The position numbers were made by a program, and so were the translations under genes. Below, one piece after another: positions 38,171 through 48,501 of a stretch of 64,000 bases of DNA. The stretch's first letter is position 1. Each line of letters begins with the position of its first letter. This DNA is from Actinokineospora spheciospongiae (GTDB taxonomy: Bacteria; Actinomycetota; Actinomycetes; Mycobacteriales; Pseudonocardiaceae): contig NZ_AYXG01000206.1 in assembly GCF_000564855.1 (NCBI RefSeq), positions 62,001 to 126,000 on the forward strand, in the 5' to 3' direction. The notes beneath the pieces were generated by a model that searched no databases, was not told where the DNA came from, and saw nothing but the letters and a program-made list of their open reading frames with translations.

Positions 38171-38863
38171 ATGCCCACCGCGAACGAGCCCGCCCCCGAA
38201 GTCGACGGGCGCTCGACCCGCTGGGACGCGCACAAGGCCCAGCGCCGCCTCCAGGTGCTCGACGCGGCCCTCGCGGTGATCGAGCAGCACGGCCCCGACA
38301 TCGGCGTCAAGCAGATCGCCGACCGCGTCGGCGTGCCGCGCCCGGTCATCTACCGGCACTTCCAGGACCGCGCCGACCTCGACGAACAGATCCGGGCGCA
38401 CGTCATCGGATCGCTCATGGCCGAGCTGGCACCCACCCTGCGCCCGGGCGGCACGGTCACCGAGGCCATCCGCCGGGCCGTCGACACCTACCTCGGCTGG
38501 ATCGACCGGCACCCCCGCCTGCACGCCTTCCTCGGCGCGCACACCCGCGAGGCGACCGGCGGCTCCCGGGTCGTGGCCAGCACCAAGACGGCGATCGCGG
38601 TCGAGGCGGGCAAGCTGTTCGCCGCCGTCCTGACCCGGTTCGGCAAGGACCCCGACCTCGCCCCCTCACTCGCGGTCGGCGTGGTCGGCTTCGTCGACGC
38701 CACGGTCAACCGCTGGCTCGCCGACAAGCGCCGCCCGCTGAGCAGCGCCCGGCTGGCCGAGTTCCTGACGGTCTCCATCTGGTCGCTGATGAGCGGCAAC
38801 CTGGCCGCACTGGGCGTGGCGATCGACCCGGACCAGACGGTGGCCGAACTGCTCGACGCCTGA
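38171..38863 (+). CDS. TetR-family regulator of the beta-oxidation operon
   Basis: A 230-residue TetR regulator. The N-terminal HTH (residues about 22-70) reads [39 protein letters not shown], and the rest is a helical ligand-binding domain ([18 protein letters not shown]). It is divergent from the acyl-CoA degradation operon with a GTATC palindrome in between, the usual layout for acyl-CoA-responsive repressors such as KstR or FadR types. The ligand is not predictable; an acyl-CoA thioester is likely. Confidence 0.9.
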   Translation: MPTANEPAPEVDGRSTRWDAHKAQRRLQVLDAALAVIEQHGPDIGVKQIADRVGVPRPVIYRHFQDRADLDEQIRAHVIGSLMAELAPTLRPGGTVTEAIRRAVDTYLGWIDRHPRLHAFLGAHTREATGGSRVVASTKTAIAVEAGKLFAAVLTRFGKDPDLAPSLAVGVVGFVDATVNRWLADKRRPLSSARLAEFLTVSIWSLMSGNLAALGVAIDPDQTVAELLDA

Positions 38864-38980
38864 ACCGGGGAAGCAGTGCGGCGGTGAACCGGTGGCGCCC
38901 GACCCGGTGTCCCCTTGCGACTTTCCCTCCTTCGAGTTAATTGCCGTCGGGTCCTCAGCGGGGTACGCGAGACTGGGCCC

Positions 38981-39649
38981 ATGACGGTCACCCGACGTGT
39001 TTTTGTCAGCGGTGCCATGGCGGCACCGTTCCTCGCGCAGCTCGGTGGCGCGGCGCCCGCGACCGCGAGCGCCCCCCTCGACACGACGTTCAGCCTGCTC
39101 GACGGGTTGGGCGAGATCCGGTTGACCGAGTTGGCGCTGAGCCGGTTGGCGGCGGAGGAGATCGAGGTCCAGGCGGTCGCCCCGGCCACCGCGCTGCTGG
39201 GAGCCGACGGGACGACCGTCGTGGGCGTGACGCTGCCGCCCGAGTACGCCACCGGGACCGTCAACCCGCTCGGTCAGCCCGCGAAGGGCTCCGCGCGGGT
39301 GTCGGGCGGGGTGGCGTTGCAGAACTCGAAGGCGCGGATGGAGATCACCAGCATCCGGGGTTCGATGCCGGAGGGTCGGATCTCCGCCTTCCTGAAGGTG
39401 GACGACGAGTGGATCGGTGAGCAGCCGCTGTACGCCGCCGACCCCAGCGCGGTGCGGTTGTCCGTGCAGCCGGGGGCGCCGGGCCAGCCGACTACGCTCA
39501 AGGGCAGCGGCATCCCGATCACCCCGACCCAGGAGGGCGTGGACGCCTTCACCGAGGCCTTCGGGGTCGCGCTGTTCGCCGTGACGGACCGGGTGTTCAC
39601 GGCGTCGGGCACCGGCCGGGCGTGGCCGTTGCCGAACCTGCCCGTCTGA
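38981..39649 (+). CDS. Tat-exported protein of unknown function
   Basis: A 222-residue protein with a twin-arginine signal (TRRVFVSGAMAAPFLAQL) followed by an Ala-rich cleavage region ending about residue 28. The mature part is mostly beta (TVVGVTLPPEYATGTVNPLG, AVRLSVQPGAPGQPTTLKGSG) and has no catalytic motif I know. Export by Tat implies folding, perhaps with a cofactor, before export. The ATG at 38981 matches the start of the signal. The stop is only 3 bp from the convergent stop of the aldehyde dehydrogenase gene. Confidence 0.8.
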   Translation: MTVTRRVFVSGAMAAPFLAQLGGAAPATASAPLDTTFSLLDGLGEIRLTELALSRLAAEEIEVQAVAPATALLGADGTTVVGVTLPPEYATGTVNPLGQPAKGSARVSGGVALQNSKARMEITSIRGSMPEGRISAFLKVDDEWIGEQPLYAADPSAVRLSVQPGAPGQPTTLKGSGIPITPTQEGVDAFTEAFGVALFAVTDRVFTASGTGRAWPLPNLPV

Positions 39650-39652
39650 CCC

Positions 39653-41251
39653 TCAGCCCGCGCCGAGGACCGCCTCCCCGGGGTGCCTCCTGGTCGTGGC
39701 GATGGCCACGGACTGCAGGCGGCTGGCCCGCAGGAAGGGGTAGGCGGCCTCGCCGTGGGTGCCGCCGCTGTGGCCCGTGCCGCCGAGGCCGGGCAGGTGC
39801 GGGGCGTGCGCCATGTGCGAGTCGTTGACCTTGAGCACTCCCCCGTTGGTCACCGCGCCGGTGAACCGCTCGATGACCTGCGGGTCCTCCGCCCACAGGG
39901 AGTTGCGCAGGCCGAACCGGTTGCCGTTGAGGAAGGCCACGCAGCGGTCGAGCAGGTCCGGGCCGTCCTCGGGCACGACGACCGTCAGCAGCGGGAAGAA
40001 GGACTCCTCGCGCACGGCGGCGATGGTCTCGGCCAGCTCGAACCCGTCGACGCGCAGCACGGTCGGTTCGAGGAACACGCCGTGGGGGTCCGGTTCGCCG
40101 CGCAGGTCGATCTGCGTGCCGCCGCAGACCTTCGTGGCGCCCGCGCGCAGTGCGCTGTCGAGGGTGCGCCGGAAGGCGGTGGCGCGCAGGACGGGGCTGA
40201 GCACCGTGTCGGTGTCCTCCGGGTCGCCCGGCCGCAGGGCGGACGCCGCCGCGCGCAGCCGCGTCAGCAGTTGCTCGGCGACGGCCGGGTGGACGATGGC
40301 GTACTTGGGGCTGAAGCAGGTCTGGCCCGACGCGTAGAACGCCTCCAGCAGCGCGGCGGTGGCGTGCGGGAGGTCGGCGTCGGACCACACGAGCACCCCG
40401 TCCTTGCCGGACAGTTCCAGGATGGCCCGCTTGCCCCGCTCCACGCACCGGCGTTCCAGGTCCAGCCCGTTCTCGCTGGAGCCGAAGTAGTAGACGGTGT
40501 CGACCAGCGGGCTGTCCAGCCACTGCCGCATGGTGACCTCGTAGTCGGCGCACACCACGTTGAACGTCCCGGCGGGTGCCCCGTGGGCTTCGAGCACGGG
40601 GATGACGATGGTGTGCAGGGCGTAGCTCAGCGAACTGGCGCAGCTACGGGGAACGCGGATCACCACGCTGTTGCCCGCCAGCAGCACGAGCGAGGCGATC
40701 AACCCGAACAGCGGCGCGTTGGCGGGCGGGTCGATGCAGACCACCCCGTCGGGCCTGCGCTGGAGCACGATCCGGTGGTGGGGCGTGGTGATCTCCTGCC
40801 GCAGCAGGGACCGCGCCAGCTCCAGGCTCTCCGGCCGGACCAGGTCGAGCACCACGTTGAGCTGCGCCTCGGCCAGCGCGCGCGGGCACCCCTCCATGCG
40901 CAGGACCCGGGACAGTTCCTCGCGGTGCTCCTGGAAGGCCGCGAACAGGTCACCGACGCAGGTGATCCAGTCGGCCAGGGGCACCGCGCGCACCCGTGGC
41001 GCGGCGTCGGCCGCCGCCCGCAGCGCGGCCCGCCCCTGTTCGGGGGTGGACAGCGCCACGGAGCAGAGGACGTGCGGGTGGGCGTGCAGTTCCTCCTCGG
41101 TGCCCTCGCGCAGCAGCCGGAACAGCGTCGCCGCGTCGCTCCCGCCCGGGTCCAGGACGGTGCGGACGCTCATGCCGTACGCGCGTTCGTCGGTGTCGAC
41201 CCGTTCGCCGCCGATGTAGAGCGGGAAGTGCCGGACCGCTGCCCGGGTCAC
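39653..41251 (-). CDS. Aldehyde dehydrogenase-fold enzyme coupled to the PKS
   Basis: A 532-residue member of the ALDH superfamily. The general base Glu is in AILELSGKDGVLVW and the catalytic Cys in ASGQTCFSPKYAIVH; the C-terminal proofing region is VTNGGVLKVNDSHMAHAPHL. The sequence diverges from standard fatty ALDHs around the cofactor loop. Its GTG overlaps the PKS stop by 4 bp (GTGA), so it is made with the PKS. It could release the finished acyl chain as an aldehyde (thioester reduction through the active-site Cys) or oxidise an aldehyde product to an acid. Direction cannot be settled from sequence. Confidence 0.85.
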   Translation of the reverse strand: MTRAAVRHFPLYIGGERVDTDERAYGMSVRTVLDPGGSDAATLFRLLREGTEEELHAHPHVLCSVALSTPEQGRAALRAAADAAPRVRAVPLADWITCVGDLFAAFQEHREELSRVLRMEGCPRALAEAQLNVVLDLVRPESLELARSLLRQEITTPHHRIVLQRRPDGVVCIDPPANAPLFGLIASLVLLAGNSVVIRVPRSCASSLSYALHTIVIPVLEAHGAPAGTFNVVCADYEVTMRQWLDSPLVDTVYYFGSSENGLDLERRCVERGKRAILELSGKDGVLVWSDADLPHATAALLEAFYASGQTCFSPKYAIVHPAVAEQLLTRLRAAASALRPGDPEDTDTVLSPVLRATAFRRTLDSALRAGATKVCGGTQIDLRGEPDPHGVFLEPTVLRVDGFELAETIAAVREESFFPLLTVVVPEDGPDLLDRCVAFLNGNRFGLRNSLWAEDPQVIERFTGAVTNGGVLKVNDSHMAHAPHLPGLGGTGHSGGTHGEAAYPFLRASRLQSVAIATTRRHPGEAVLGAG

Positions 41252-44200
41252 TTGTCGTCCTCGGCCTTGAAGTGGGTGACGAGCGAGCGGGACAGGTCGT
41301 CGATCCCGCTGCTGGCGGCGAAGCGCATGATCGAGATCTCGCTGCCGAACCGGCGCCGCATCTTGGTGACCAGCTCCGCGGCCATCAGCGAGTCCACGCC
41401 CAACTGGTCGAGCGGGCGGTTGCGGTCGATGCGCTCCGGCGCGACGCCCAGGACCTCGGCGAGCGTCTTCACGATGTTGTCGGCGACCAGGGCGGCCGCC
41501 TCCTCCACGGACGCCTCCCGGACCCGCTCGCGCAGGTCGTCGTCCTCGGCGGTGGCCGCGTGCCCACCCGCGCTGAGCTGCCCCAGGCGCGGCGTGCTCA
41601 GGTGCGGGTACAGCCTGCCCAGGAACTCCCCGTCGTGCCGCCACACCACCGCGACCTCCGGCCCGCCGACCAGGTCGTCCAGCGCCCGCCGCACGTGGCG
41701 CAGCGACAGCAGGCCCAGGCCCGCGCGGGTGACGGTCCGGGCGGTGGCCTCGTTGCGGGCCACGTAGCCGACCTCGCCGAGGGCACCCCAGGCGATCGCC
41801 TGCCCGACCAGCCCCCGCTGCCGCCGGGCCCGGGCCAGGGCCTCCAGGAACAGGTTCCCCGCGCAGTAGGCCGCCTGCCCGGCGTTGCCCACCACGGCCG
41901 CCGCCGAGGAGAACACCAGGAACAGGTCGAGGTCGTGGCCGTCGGTGACGCGGTCGAGGACCATCGCCCCGGCCAGCTTCGGCGCGAGCACGGCGCGGAA
42001 CCGGTCGGCGGTCAGGTCTGCGGTCATCACGTCGTCGAGCACCATCGCCGCGTGCACGACCCCGCGCAGCGGCGCGTCGGTGGACTCGACGATCCCGCGC
42101 AGCGCGGCCTCGTCCGTGACGTCGGCGGCGTGGACCGACACCCGCACACCCCGCGCGGTCAGCTCGGCGACGAGGTCGTGCGCCTCCGGCGCGGCCATAC
42201 CCCGCCGGTTGACCAGGGCCAGGTGCCGGGCGCCGTGGTCGGCCAGCCAGCGCGCCACCTCCGCGCCGAGCCCACTCGCACCGCCGGTGATGAGGTAGGT
42301 GCCCGCCGGGTCGGGTGCGAACCCGCTCTCCGGCGCGACCTGCTCGACCGGGGGCCGTCGGTCGAAGGTGAGGACCAGCTTGCCGATGTGGCGGGAGTGC
42401 TGCAACGACCGGAACGCCTCCGCCACCCTGGTCGCCGGGAACGCCCGGTACGGGATGGGGCGCACCGCCCCCGCCGCGAGGTGTTCGGCGTCCTTGTCGT
42501 GCCACTCGGCCATGTCCCGGCGGCGCAGGCCGCTGAGCTGGTCGACGTCGACGGCGAAGTAGCTGATGTTGTTGCGCAGCGGGAACAGGGAGACGTTGCG
42601 GTCGCTGTAGAGGTCGCGCTTGCCCAGTTCGACGAACCGCCCGCCGACCCGCAGCAACTCCATGCTGCGGCCGATGAACTCCCCGCCGAGGGAGTTGAGC
42701 ACGACGTCGACGCCCTGCCCGCCGGTGGCGGCGAGCACGTCGGTGACGAAGCTGAGGCTGCGCGAGTCGAAGACGTGCTCGACGCCGAGCAGCCGCAGGA
42801 AGTCCCGCTTCTCCTCGGTGCCGGCGGTGGCGATCACCGTCGCACCCGCGTGCCGGGCGCACTGGAGCGCGGCCAGGCCCACTCCCCCGGCGGCGCCGTG
42901 CACGAGCACCGTCTCCCCCTCGCCGAGCCCGGCCAGGCCCAGCAGGCCGTGGCTCGCGCTCAGCAGCGCCACCGGCATCGTCGCGGCGGCGGCCATGCCG
43001 ATCGTGGGCGGCACCCGGGTGACCAGGGTTTCGTGGGTCAGCACGTGCGAGGCGAACGCACCCGGGGCCGACCCGAAGACCTCGTCACCCGGGCGGACCC
43101 GGGCCACGCCGGGGCCGACCGCGGTGACCACACCCGCGCACTCGCCGCCCAGCCGCATGCCGGTCATCCCCGCCTCGACCACCCAGCCGGGCAGCATCCC
43201 GACCGCGAGCAGCGCGTCGCGGTAGTTGATGCCCGCCGCGCGCACCTCGATCAGCACTTCGCCCGCGGCGGGTTCCGGCATGTCCATCGCCACCCACGCC
43301 AGCTCGTAGGACGGTCCCGCGTCGCGGGCGATGAGCCGGTAGGGCGCCGAGCCGTCCCCGGCCGGGGGCGGGGGCAGGTCGCGCAGGCGGGGCACGAACC
43401 GACCGGCCCCGGTGAGCACCACCTCGTCCTCGTCGGTGGGGTCGAGCAGTTCCCGGGCGACGCGGTCGACCGCCACGTCCCGTCCGACCGAGACGCGCCG
43501 GACCTGCACCAGGCTGTCCTCGGCGGCGACCGCGCGGGTGGCGCCCCAGAGGGCGGCGGCGGCCGGGTCGTCCGCCCGTTCCGGCGCGGGGTTCACCCCC
43601 GGGGAACCGCTGACCAGCCACAGCCGGATCTCCGCGCCCGCGGGCAGCTCGGCCGCGGCGAGCAGCAGCCCGCGCACGAACCCGAACCGCCTGGCGGCGG
43701 CTTCGACGGCAGCCGCGGGGTTCGGGTCGGACTCGTCGAGCACGAACACGACGTCGGTCCGAGGTGGGGCGAACCAGGTGACCGGGTCCGCCCCGGTCGT
43801 CGTCGTCATCGCGCTCGCGCCCAGTCCCGCCAGGCTCGCGGCGAGCGCGGCGGCCAGGTCCGCCTTCGCGCCGTCCTCGGTGACGACCACGACGCGCGTG
43901 GTGGCTTCGACGCCCGGGCTCTCCGGCAGCGCCGCGCCGCGCGGTGCCGCGCTCGCCACCGTCACCGAGCACAGGTCGCCTTCCACGACGGTCCGCACAT
44001 CGCGGAAACCGCCCTCCCGCAACAGTTCCCGCCACTGCCGCGCGGGCAGCACGGGCGAGGTGGGGCGCAGGTCGAAGTCGGACATCGACCAGAACCCCGG
44101 CACCAGCCCGAACGGCAGCGCGAGCAGCAGCGGGTCGTGCACCTCGGTGAACACCAGCCGACCGTGGTCGGCCAGCACCCCCGACACCGCGCGCAGCGCC

Positions 44201-47200
44201 GAACGCAGGTCCGTGGCCTCGCGCAGGGCGTGCCCGGCGACCACGACGTCGAAGGCACCGGGCTCCACCTCGGGGGCGTCGAGGTCCAGGGTCCGGTACT
44301 CGACGAAGTCGTGGCGGGCGAACCGCGCCTCGGCCGGGGCGAGGAAGACCTCCGAGACGTCGGTGAACACGTAGCGGGTGCGGTCCGGTGGGAGAACAGG
44401 CAGCAGCGCCGCGGTCAGGGCGCCGGTGCCGCCGCCGACCTCGAGGACCCGCAGCGGGCGGTCGGCGGGCCACGCCTCGACCAGGGACCGCAGCACCTCG
44501 GCGGCTGCCTGGTTGGCCGCGAGCAGCCCCGGTGACAGGTCGTGGTAGTGGGCGAGCGTGTCGCTGCCGTGTGCGGGCGAGAGGATGTCGAGCGCGTCCC
44601 GGTCACCGCGCAGCAACTCGACCAGGTGCATCCCGCAGCGGCCGAGCAGGGTCAGTTCCGGTGTGTGCTCGGGGAAGTCGGCGACCAGCTCGGCGAACCC
44701 GGGGTCGGCGTCCGCTGCGCGCGACCGCCAGCGGGTCCGGCCCTGGAACTCGCCGAGCCAGTCCAGGTGCCCGTGGTCGGCGGCCAGCCCGGCGAGCAGG
44801 TCGAGCAGGCGGGAGAACTCCGGCCGCACCCCTGCGGCCGACAGGTCCTCGGTGAAGAACACCTCCGCGCCGTCGAGCAGGGTGGTGAAGGCCCGCACCG
44901 CGTAGGCGGCCGTGGTCGCGAGCCGCCGCCGCCGGAACTCCGCGTGGCCGGTGGCCGGGGGCGCGTCGACCGCAGGCGGCTCCCACACCACCTCCGCGGC
45001 GGGTGGTAGTTCGCGCGGTGCGGCGCGGAGTTCGGTGTGCTGGCGCAGGACCGGGCGGCGGCTGGGCAGCTTGACGCGGAGGAACCGGCAGTCGACCAGC
45101 TCCAGCAGCACCGCCCCGGCCTCGTCGGTGAGCACGATGTCGGCCGACGCCCAGCTCTCCGAGACCGTGCGGCAACGCAAGTGCACCGCGCCCGTCCCGG
45201 TCGGTGATCCCCACAGGCGCGCGGCGCCGATGGCCACCGGCATGTAGGAGTCCTCATCGGTGACGTGGCCGTGGCGGATTCGGCCCAGTTCGATGCCGAC
45301 CTGCAGCGCCACGTCGGTCCACGCCGGGTGCGCGTGGAACCCGGTGGTGTCGAGGTGGGTGCAGTCGTAGTCCCCCAGGACCTCCATGCCGTCCACCCAC
45401 AGCCCCGACAGGACGAGGAAGTCCGCGCCGTAGCCCAGCCCGAGGCGTTCGCCGTCCGCGTAGAGCGCGTCGCGGTCGACGTGCTCACCGCGCCCGGTGA
45501 ACCGGTCCCGCAGCGCCGCGAGGTCCAGCGGCGGCGGGGGCGCGGCCACCCTGCGCCGCACCCGGCCCCGCGCGTGGGTGAGCCACGGTTGACCGTCGAC
45601 CGAGCGGGTCGCCACCCGGAAGACACCGTCCTCTTCGGACAGCGAGACCTGCGTGCGCGGCAGCGCGGACTCGTCGTCGGGGGCGATCATCGGCTTGGTG
45701 ATGTGCAGTTCGCACACCTCCGCTGGCCCGTCGAAAACCAACTGCCCGGCCGCCCAGCCCATTTCCAGGTACCCGGCCGCGGGCATGATCGGCATCCCGT
45801 CCGCGCGGTGCCCGGCGAGCCACGGCAGCCTCGCCGGGTCCACCGTGGACTGCCACGTGGGGTCGGCGACCGGGGCCCGGCCACCGAGCAGCACGTGGTC
45901 CGGCGGTGCCCCGGTGTCGCTCCAGGTGTACTGGCTGCCCATCCAGAACCGCTCGCGCTGCCACGGGTACGCGGGCAGCGGCACGACCGCGCCGGGCTGA
46001 GGGAAGTAACCGTCGATGCGCACCCCGGCGGCCAGCGCGGACTCCACCGTCGCCCGCAGGGCGGCCGACCCGGGTTCGGACCTGGTCAAGGTGGGCAGCA
46101 CGGCGAGCACGCCGTCCTTCGCGGCCCGCTTGAGGTAGGTCTGGAGCACCGGCTTCGGCCCGATCTCGATGACCGTGTCGAAGCCCGCCGCCACGAGGTG
46201 GTCGGTCGCGGCGGCGAACAGCACCGGCTCGCGGACGTTGCGCCACCAGTACTCCGCGTCGAGTTCTTCACCCGCCAGCGGCTCACCGGTGACGGTGGAG
46301 ACGAACTCGACCGTGGCCGGTTTGGGCGCGAGGTCCGCCAGCGCCGCCGACAGCGACGCGCGCAGCGGGTCCATGGCCGAACTGTGGAACGGGTAGTCGA
46401 GGTCCAGCACGCGGCAGAAGACCTCGTCCTCGGCCAACCGGTCCGCGAGGTCAAGCAGGTCCGGCTTGGGTCCGGCCACCGTGACGTCACCGGCGCTGTT
46501 GATCCCGGCGACCTCGACCCGCCCGCCGTAGCGCGCGAGGACCCCCTCCGCGTCCTCCGGTGCGAGGTTGACGGCCGCCATGCCGCCCGAGCCCGCGGTG
46601 CCCGCCTGGGCGGCGCTGCGCGCCACCACCAGCTCCACGGCCTGGTCCAGGTCGAAGACCCCGGCGGCGAACGCGGCGGCGACCTCGCCGACGCTGTGCC
46701 CGTACACCGCCTCCGGGTGCAGACCGGCCTCGGCCAGCACCGCCGCGATCCCCACCTGGACGGCGAACAGCAGCGGCTGGATCACGGCGGTGTCGTGCAG
46801 CCTCGGCTCGGCCGAGCGCAACTCGTCGGCGACCGCCCAACCGACGCGGGGAGCCAGGGCGGCGTCGACCTCGGCGACGACCCTGGCGAACACCGGATCG
46901 CTGTCCAGGAGGTCGACGGCCATGCCCGGCCACTGGGCGCCGTGCCCGGAGAAGGCGAAGGCCACCCGCCCCCGCTCGGTGCCCCGCTGCGGCCTGACCT
47001 GCTGGGCCAGCCGCTGCCGCGCCTCCCCCGCGCTGGCGGCGAGCACCACGCGGCGGTGGGTGTGCTGCCCGCGCCGCTGGTGGGAGGTGTAGGCGACGTC
47101 GGTGAAGTCGGAACAGTCCGCCAGCCGCTCGTCCATGCGGGACAACGCCTCGGCCAGGGCCGCTTCGGTGTGCGCGGAGACGACGACCGGCACCGCGGAA

Positions 47201-48501
47201 CCGGGGTTCGGCGTGGGCTGCGGGGGTGCGGGGGGCTTTTCCAAGACCACGTGCACGTTCGCGCCGCCGAACCCGAACGAGTTGACCCCCACCAGGCGAC
47301 CGGTCGCGGGCCTCGACTGCTCCACCGGGGTCAGGGCGAGGCCGTCGAAGTCGATCCCGGTGCTGCGCGGCTCGGCGTACGGGGTGGCCGGGACGACGTC
47401 GTGCCGCAGCACCAGGATCGCCTTGCACAACCCCGCCATGCCCGACGCCGGTTCGAGATGCCCCAGGTTGCCCTTGACGGACCCGATCGGCAACGGCCCA
47501 CCGCGGCGGCGGACCCCGAGCGCCCGCCCGATCGCCCGGCACTCCACCGGATCGCCCACCGGGGTGCCGGTCCCGTGCGCCTCCAGGTAAGCGAGGTCGT
47601 CCGGGTCCAACCCGAAACCGTCGTAGACCTGGCGCAGCAACGCCTCCTGCGCGTCACCGCTCGGCAACACCAACCCACTGGTGCGCCCGTCGCTGTTCGT
47701 CCCCGACCCGGCGACCACCGCGTGCACCCGATCCCCGTCCGCGACCGCGTCCGCCAACCGCTTGAGCACGAGAACGCCCCCGCCCTCGGCGCGCACGTAC
47801 CCGTCCGCGTCAGCGGAGAACGGGCGGCAGTGCCCCGTGGGCGAGAGGAAACCGGCCTTGGCGAACCCGACGTAGGTCATGGGGTTGAGCAACAGGTTCA
47901 CCCCCGCCGCGAACGCCACCCGCCCACCACCGTGGCGCAGGTGCTCGCAGGCAAGGTGGACCGCGTTCAGGGAGGAGGCACAGGCGGTGTCCACCTTCAA
48001 GCTCGGCCCGTGCACGTCCAGGTGGTAGGACAACCGGTTCGCGGTGTTGGACAGCGCGGAACCGGAGTTCGTGTACGGCCCGATCGAGGTCCGCAACACC
48101 ATCTGCTGCGCGCCGTAGTCCAGGGCGGACACCCCGACGAACACGGCGGCATCCGTACCCGACAACGCCCGCGGGTCGATCCCGGCGTCGTCGAGCGCCT
48201 CCACGGCCAGTTCGAGCAACAGCCGCTGCTGCGGATCGATGCACACCGCCTCACGCGGACTGATCCCGAAGAAGTCCGCGTCGAACCCGGCGATGTCGTC
48301 GAGGTAACCACCCGCGAACGTGTAGGACTTCCCCGGCCGCACCTGGTTCGAATCCCAGTACTGCCCCACGTCGAACCGCCCCGACGGCGGCGCCCCCACC
48401 GCCTCCCGCCCCTCGGACAGCAGCGACCACAACCCCTCCAGCCCATCAACCCCACCGGGAAAACGACACGACACACCCACGACCGCAATCTTGTCCACCA
48501 C
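41248..48501 (-). CDS. Fully reducing single-module PKS, KS-AT-DH-MT-ER-KR-ACP
   Basis: A 2,417-residue type I PKS resembling fungal highly reducing iterative enzymes. KS about 1-425 with DTACASS (Cys about 174) and HGTGTPVGDP; AT with GHSVGE (about 600) and YPFHS, which points to malonyl-CoA; DH with HRADGMPIMP (about 899); C-methyltransferase with LEVGGGTGAL (about 1355); ER with HGAAGGVGLAALQ (about 1872); KR with TGGASGLGA (about 2072) and SSAA...GQAAYCAGN; ACP with GVDSLMA (about 2369). It has no TE. The product should be a methyl-branched, largely saturated chain, probably built by repeated use of one module. I chose the GTG at 48501; the frame is open to 48669, but that extension looks non-coding. 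Confidence 0.93.
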   Translation of the reverse strand: MVDKIAVVGVSCRFPGGVDGLEGLWSLLSEGREAVGAPPSGRFDVGQYWDSNQVRPGKSYTFAGGYLDDIAGFDADFFGISPREAVCIDPQQRLLLELAVEALDDAGIDPRALSGTDAAVFVGVSALDYGAQQMVLRTSIGPYTNSGSALSNTANRLSYHLDVHGPSLKVDTACASSLNAVHLACEHLRHGGGRVAFAAGVNLLLNPMTYVGFAKAGFLSPTGHCRPFSADADGYVRAEGGGVLVLKRLADAVADGDRVHAVVAGSGTNSDGRTSGLVLPSGDAQEALLRQVYDGFGLDPDDLAYLEAHGTGTPVGDPVECRAIGRALGVRRRGGPLPIGSVKGNLGHLEPASGMAGLCKAILVLRHDVVPATPYAEPRSTGIDFDGLALTPVEQSRPATGRLVGVNSFGFGGANVHVVLEKPPAPPQPTPNPGSAVPVVVSAHTEAALAEALSRMDERLADCSDFTDVAYTSHQRRGQHTHRRVVLAASAGEARQRLAQQVRPQRGTERGRVAFAFSGHGAQWPGMAVDLLDSDPVFARVVAEVDAALAPRVGWAVADELRSAEPRLHDTAVIQPLLFAVQVGIAAVLAEAGLHPEAVYGHSVGEVAAAFAAGVFDLDQAVELVVARSAAQAGTAGSGGMAAVNLAPEDAEGVLARYGGRVEVAGINSAGDVTVAGPKPDLLDLADRLAEDEVFCRVLDLDYPFHSSAMDPLRASLSAALADLAPKPATVEFVSTVTGEPLAGEELDAEYWWRNVREPVLFAAATDHLVAAGFDTVIEIGPKPVLQTYLKRAAKDGVLAVLPTLTRSEPGSAALRATVESALAAGVRIDGYFPQPGAVVPLPAYPWQRERFWMGSQYTWSDTGAPPDHVLLGGRAPVADPTWQSTVDPARLPWLAGHRADGMPIMPAAGYLEMGWAAGQLVFDGPAEVCELHITKPMIAPDDESALPRTQVSLSEEDGVFRVATRSVDGQPWLTHARGRVRRRVAAPPPPLDLAALRDRFTGRGEHVDRDALYADGERLGLGYGADFLVLSGLWVDGMEVLGDYDCTHLDTTGFHAHPAWTDVALQVGIELGRIRHGHVTDEDSYMPVAIGAARLWGSPTGTGAVHLRCRTVSESWASADIVLTDEAGAVLLELVDCRFLRVKLPSRRPVLRQHTELRAAPRELPPAAEVVWEPPAVDAPPATGHAEFRRRRLATTAAYAVRAFTTLLDGAEVFFTEDLSAAGVRPEFSRLLDLLAGLAADHGHLDWLGEFQGRTRWRSRAADADPGFAELVADFPEHTPELTLLGRCGMHLVELLRGDRDALDILSPAHGSDTLAHYHDLSPGLLAANQAAAEVLRSLVEAWPADRPLRVLEVGGGTGALTAALLPVLPPDRTRYVFTDVSEVFLAPAEARFARHDFVEYRTLDLDAPEVEPGAFDVVVAGHALREATDLRSALRAVSGVLADHGRLVFTEVHDPLLLALPFGLVPGFWSMSDFDLRPTSPVLPARQWRELLREGGFRDVRTVVEGDLCSVTVASAAPRGAALPESPGVEATTRVVVVTEDGAKADLAAALAASLAGLGASAMTTTTGADPVTWFAPPRTDVVFVLDESDPNPAAAVEAAARRFGFVRGLLLAAAELPAGAEIRLWLVSGSPGVNPAPERADDPAAAALWGATRAVAAEDSLVQVRRVSVGRDVAVDRVARELLDPTDEDEVVLTGAGRFVPRLRDLPPPPAGDGSAPYRLIARDAGPSYELAWVAMDMPEPAAGEVLIEVRAAGINYRDALLAVGMLPGWVVEAGMTGMRLGGECAGVVTAVGPGVARVRPGDEVFGSAPGAFASHVLTHETLVTRVPPTIGMAAAATMPVALLSASHGLLGLAGLGEGETVLVHGAAGGVGLAALQCARHAGATVIATAGTEEKRDFLRLLGVEHVFDSRSLSFVTDVLAATGGQGVDVVLNSLGGEFIGRSMELLRVGGRFVELGKRDLYSDRNVSLFPLRNNISYFAVDVDQLSGLRRRDMAEWHDKDAEHLAAGAVRPIPYRAFPATRVAEAFRSLQHSRHIGKLVLTFDRRPPVEQVAPESGFAPDPAGTYLITGGASGLGAEVARWLADHGARHLALVNRRGMAAPEAHDLVAELTARGVRVSVHAADVTDEAALRGIVESTDAPLRGVVHAAMVLDDVMTADLTADRFRAVLAPKLAGAMVLDRVTDGHDLDLFLVFSSAAAVVGNAGQAAYCAGNLFLEALARARRQRGLVGQAIAWGALGEVGYVARNEATARTVTRAGLGLLSLRHVRRALDDLVGGPEVAVVWRHDGEFLGRLYPHLSTPRLGQLSAGGHAATAEDDDLRERVREASVEEAAALVADNIVKTLAEVLGVAPERIDRNRPLDQLGVDSLMAAELVTKMRRRFGSEISIMRFAASSGIDDLSRSLVTHFKAEDDK

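Noticed and set aside
13422..48501. One hybrid NRPS-PKS cluster covering both megasynthases
   Set aside because: Unrelated operons (B12 import, beta-oxidation, the Hsp90-like gene) lie between them, and no docking or shared carrier domain joins them. Two separate systems are more likely.
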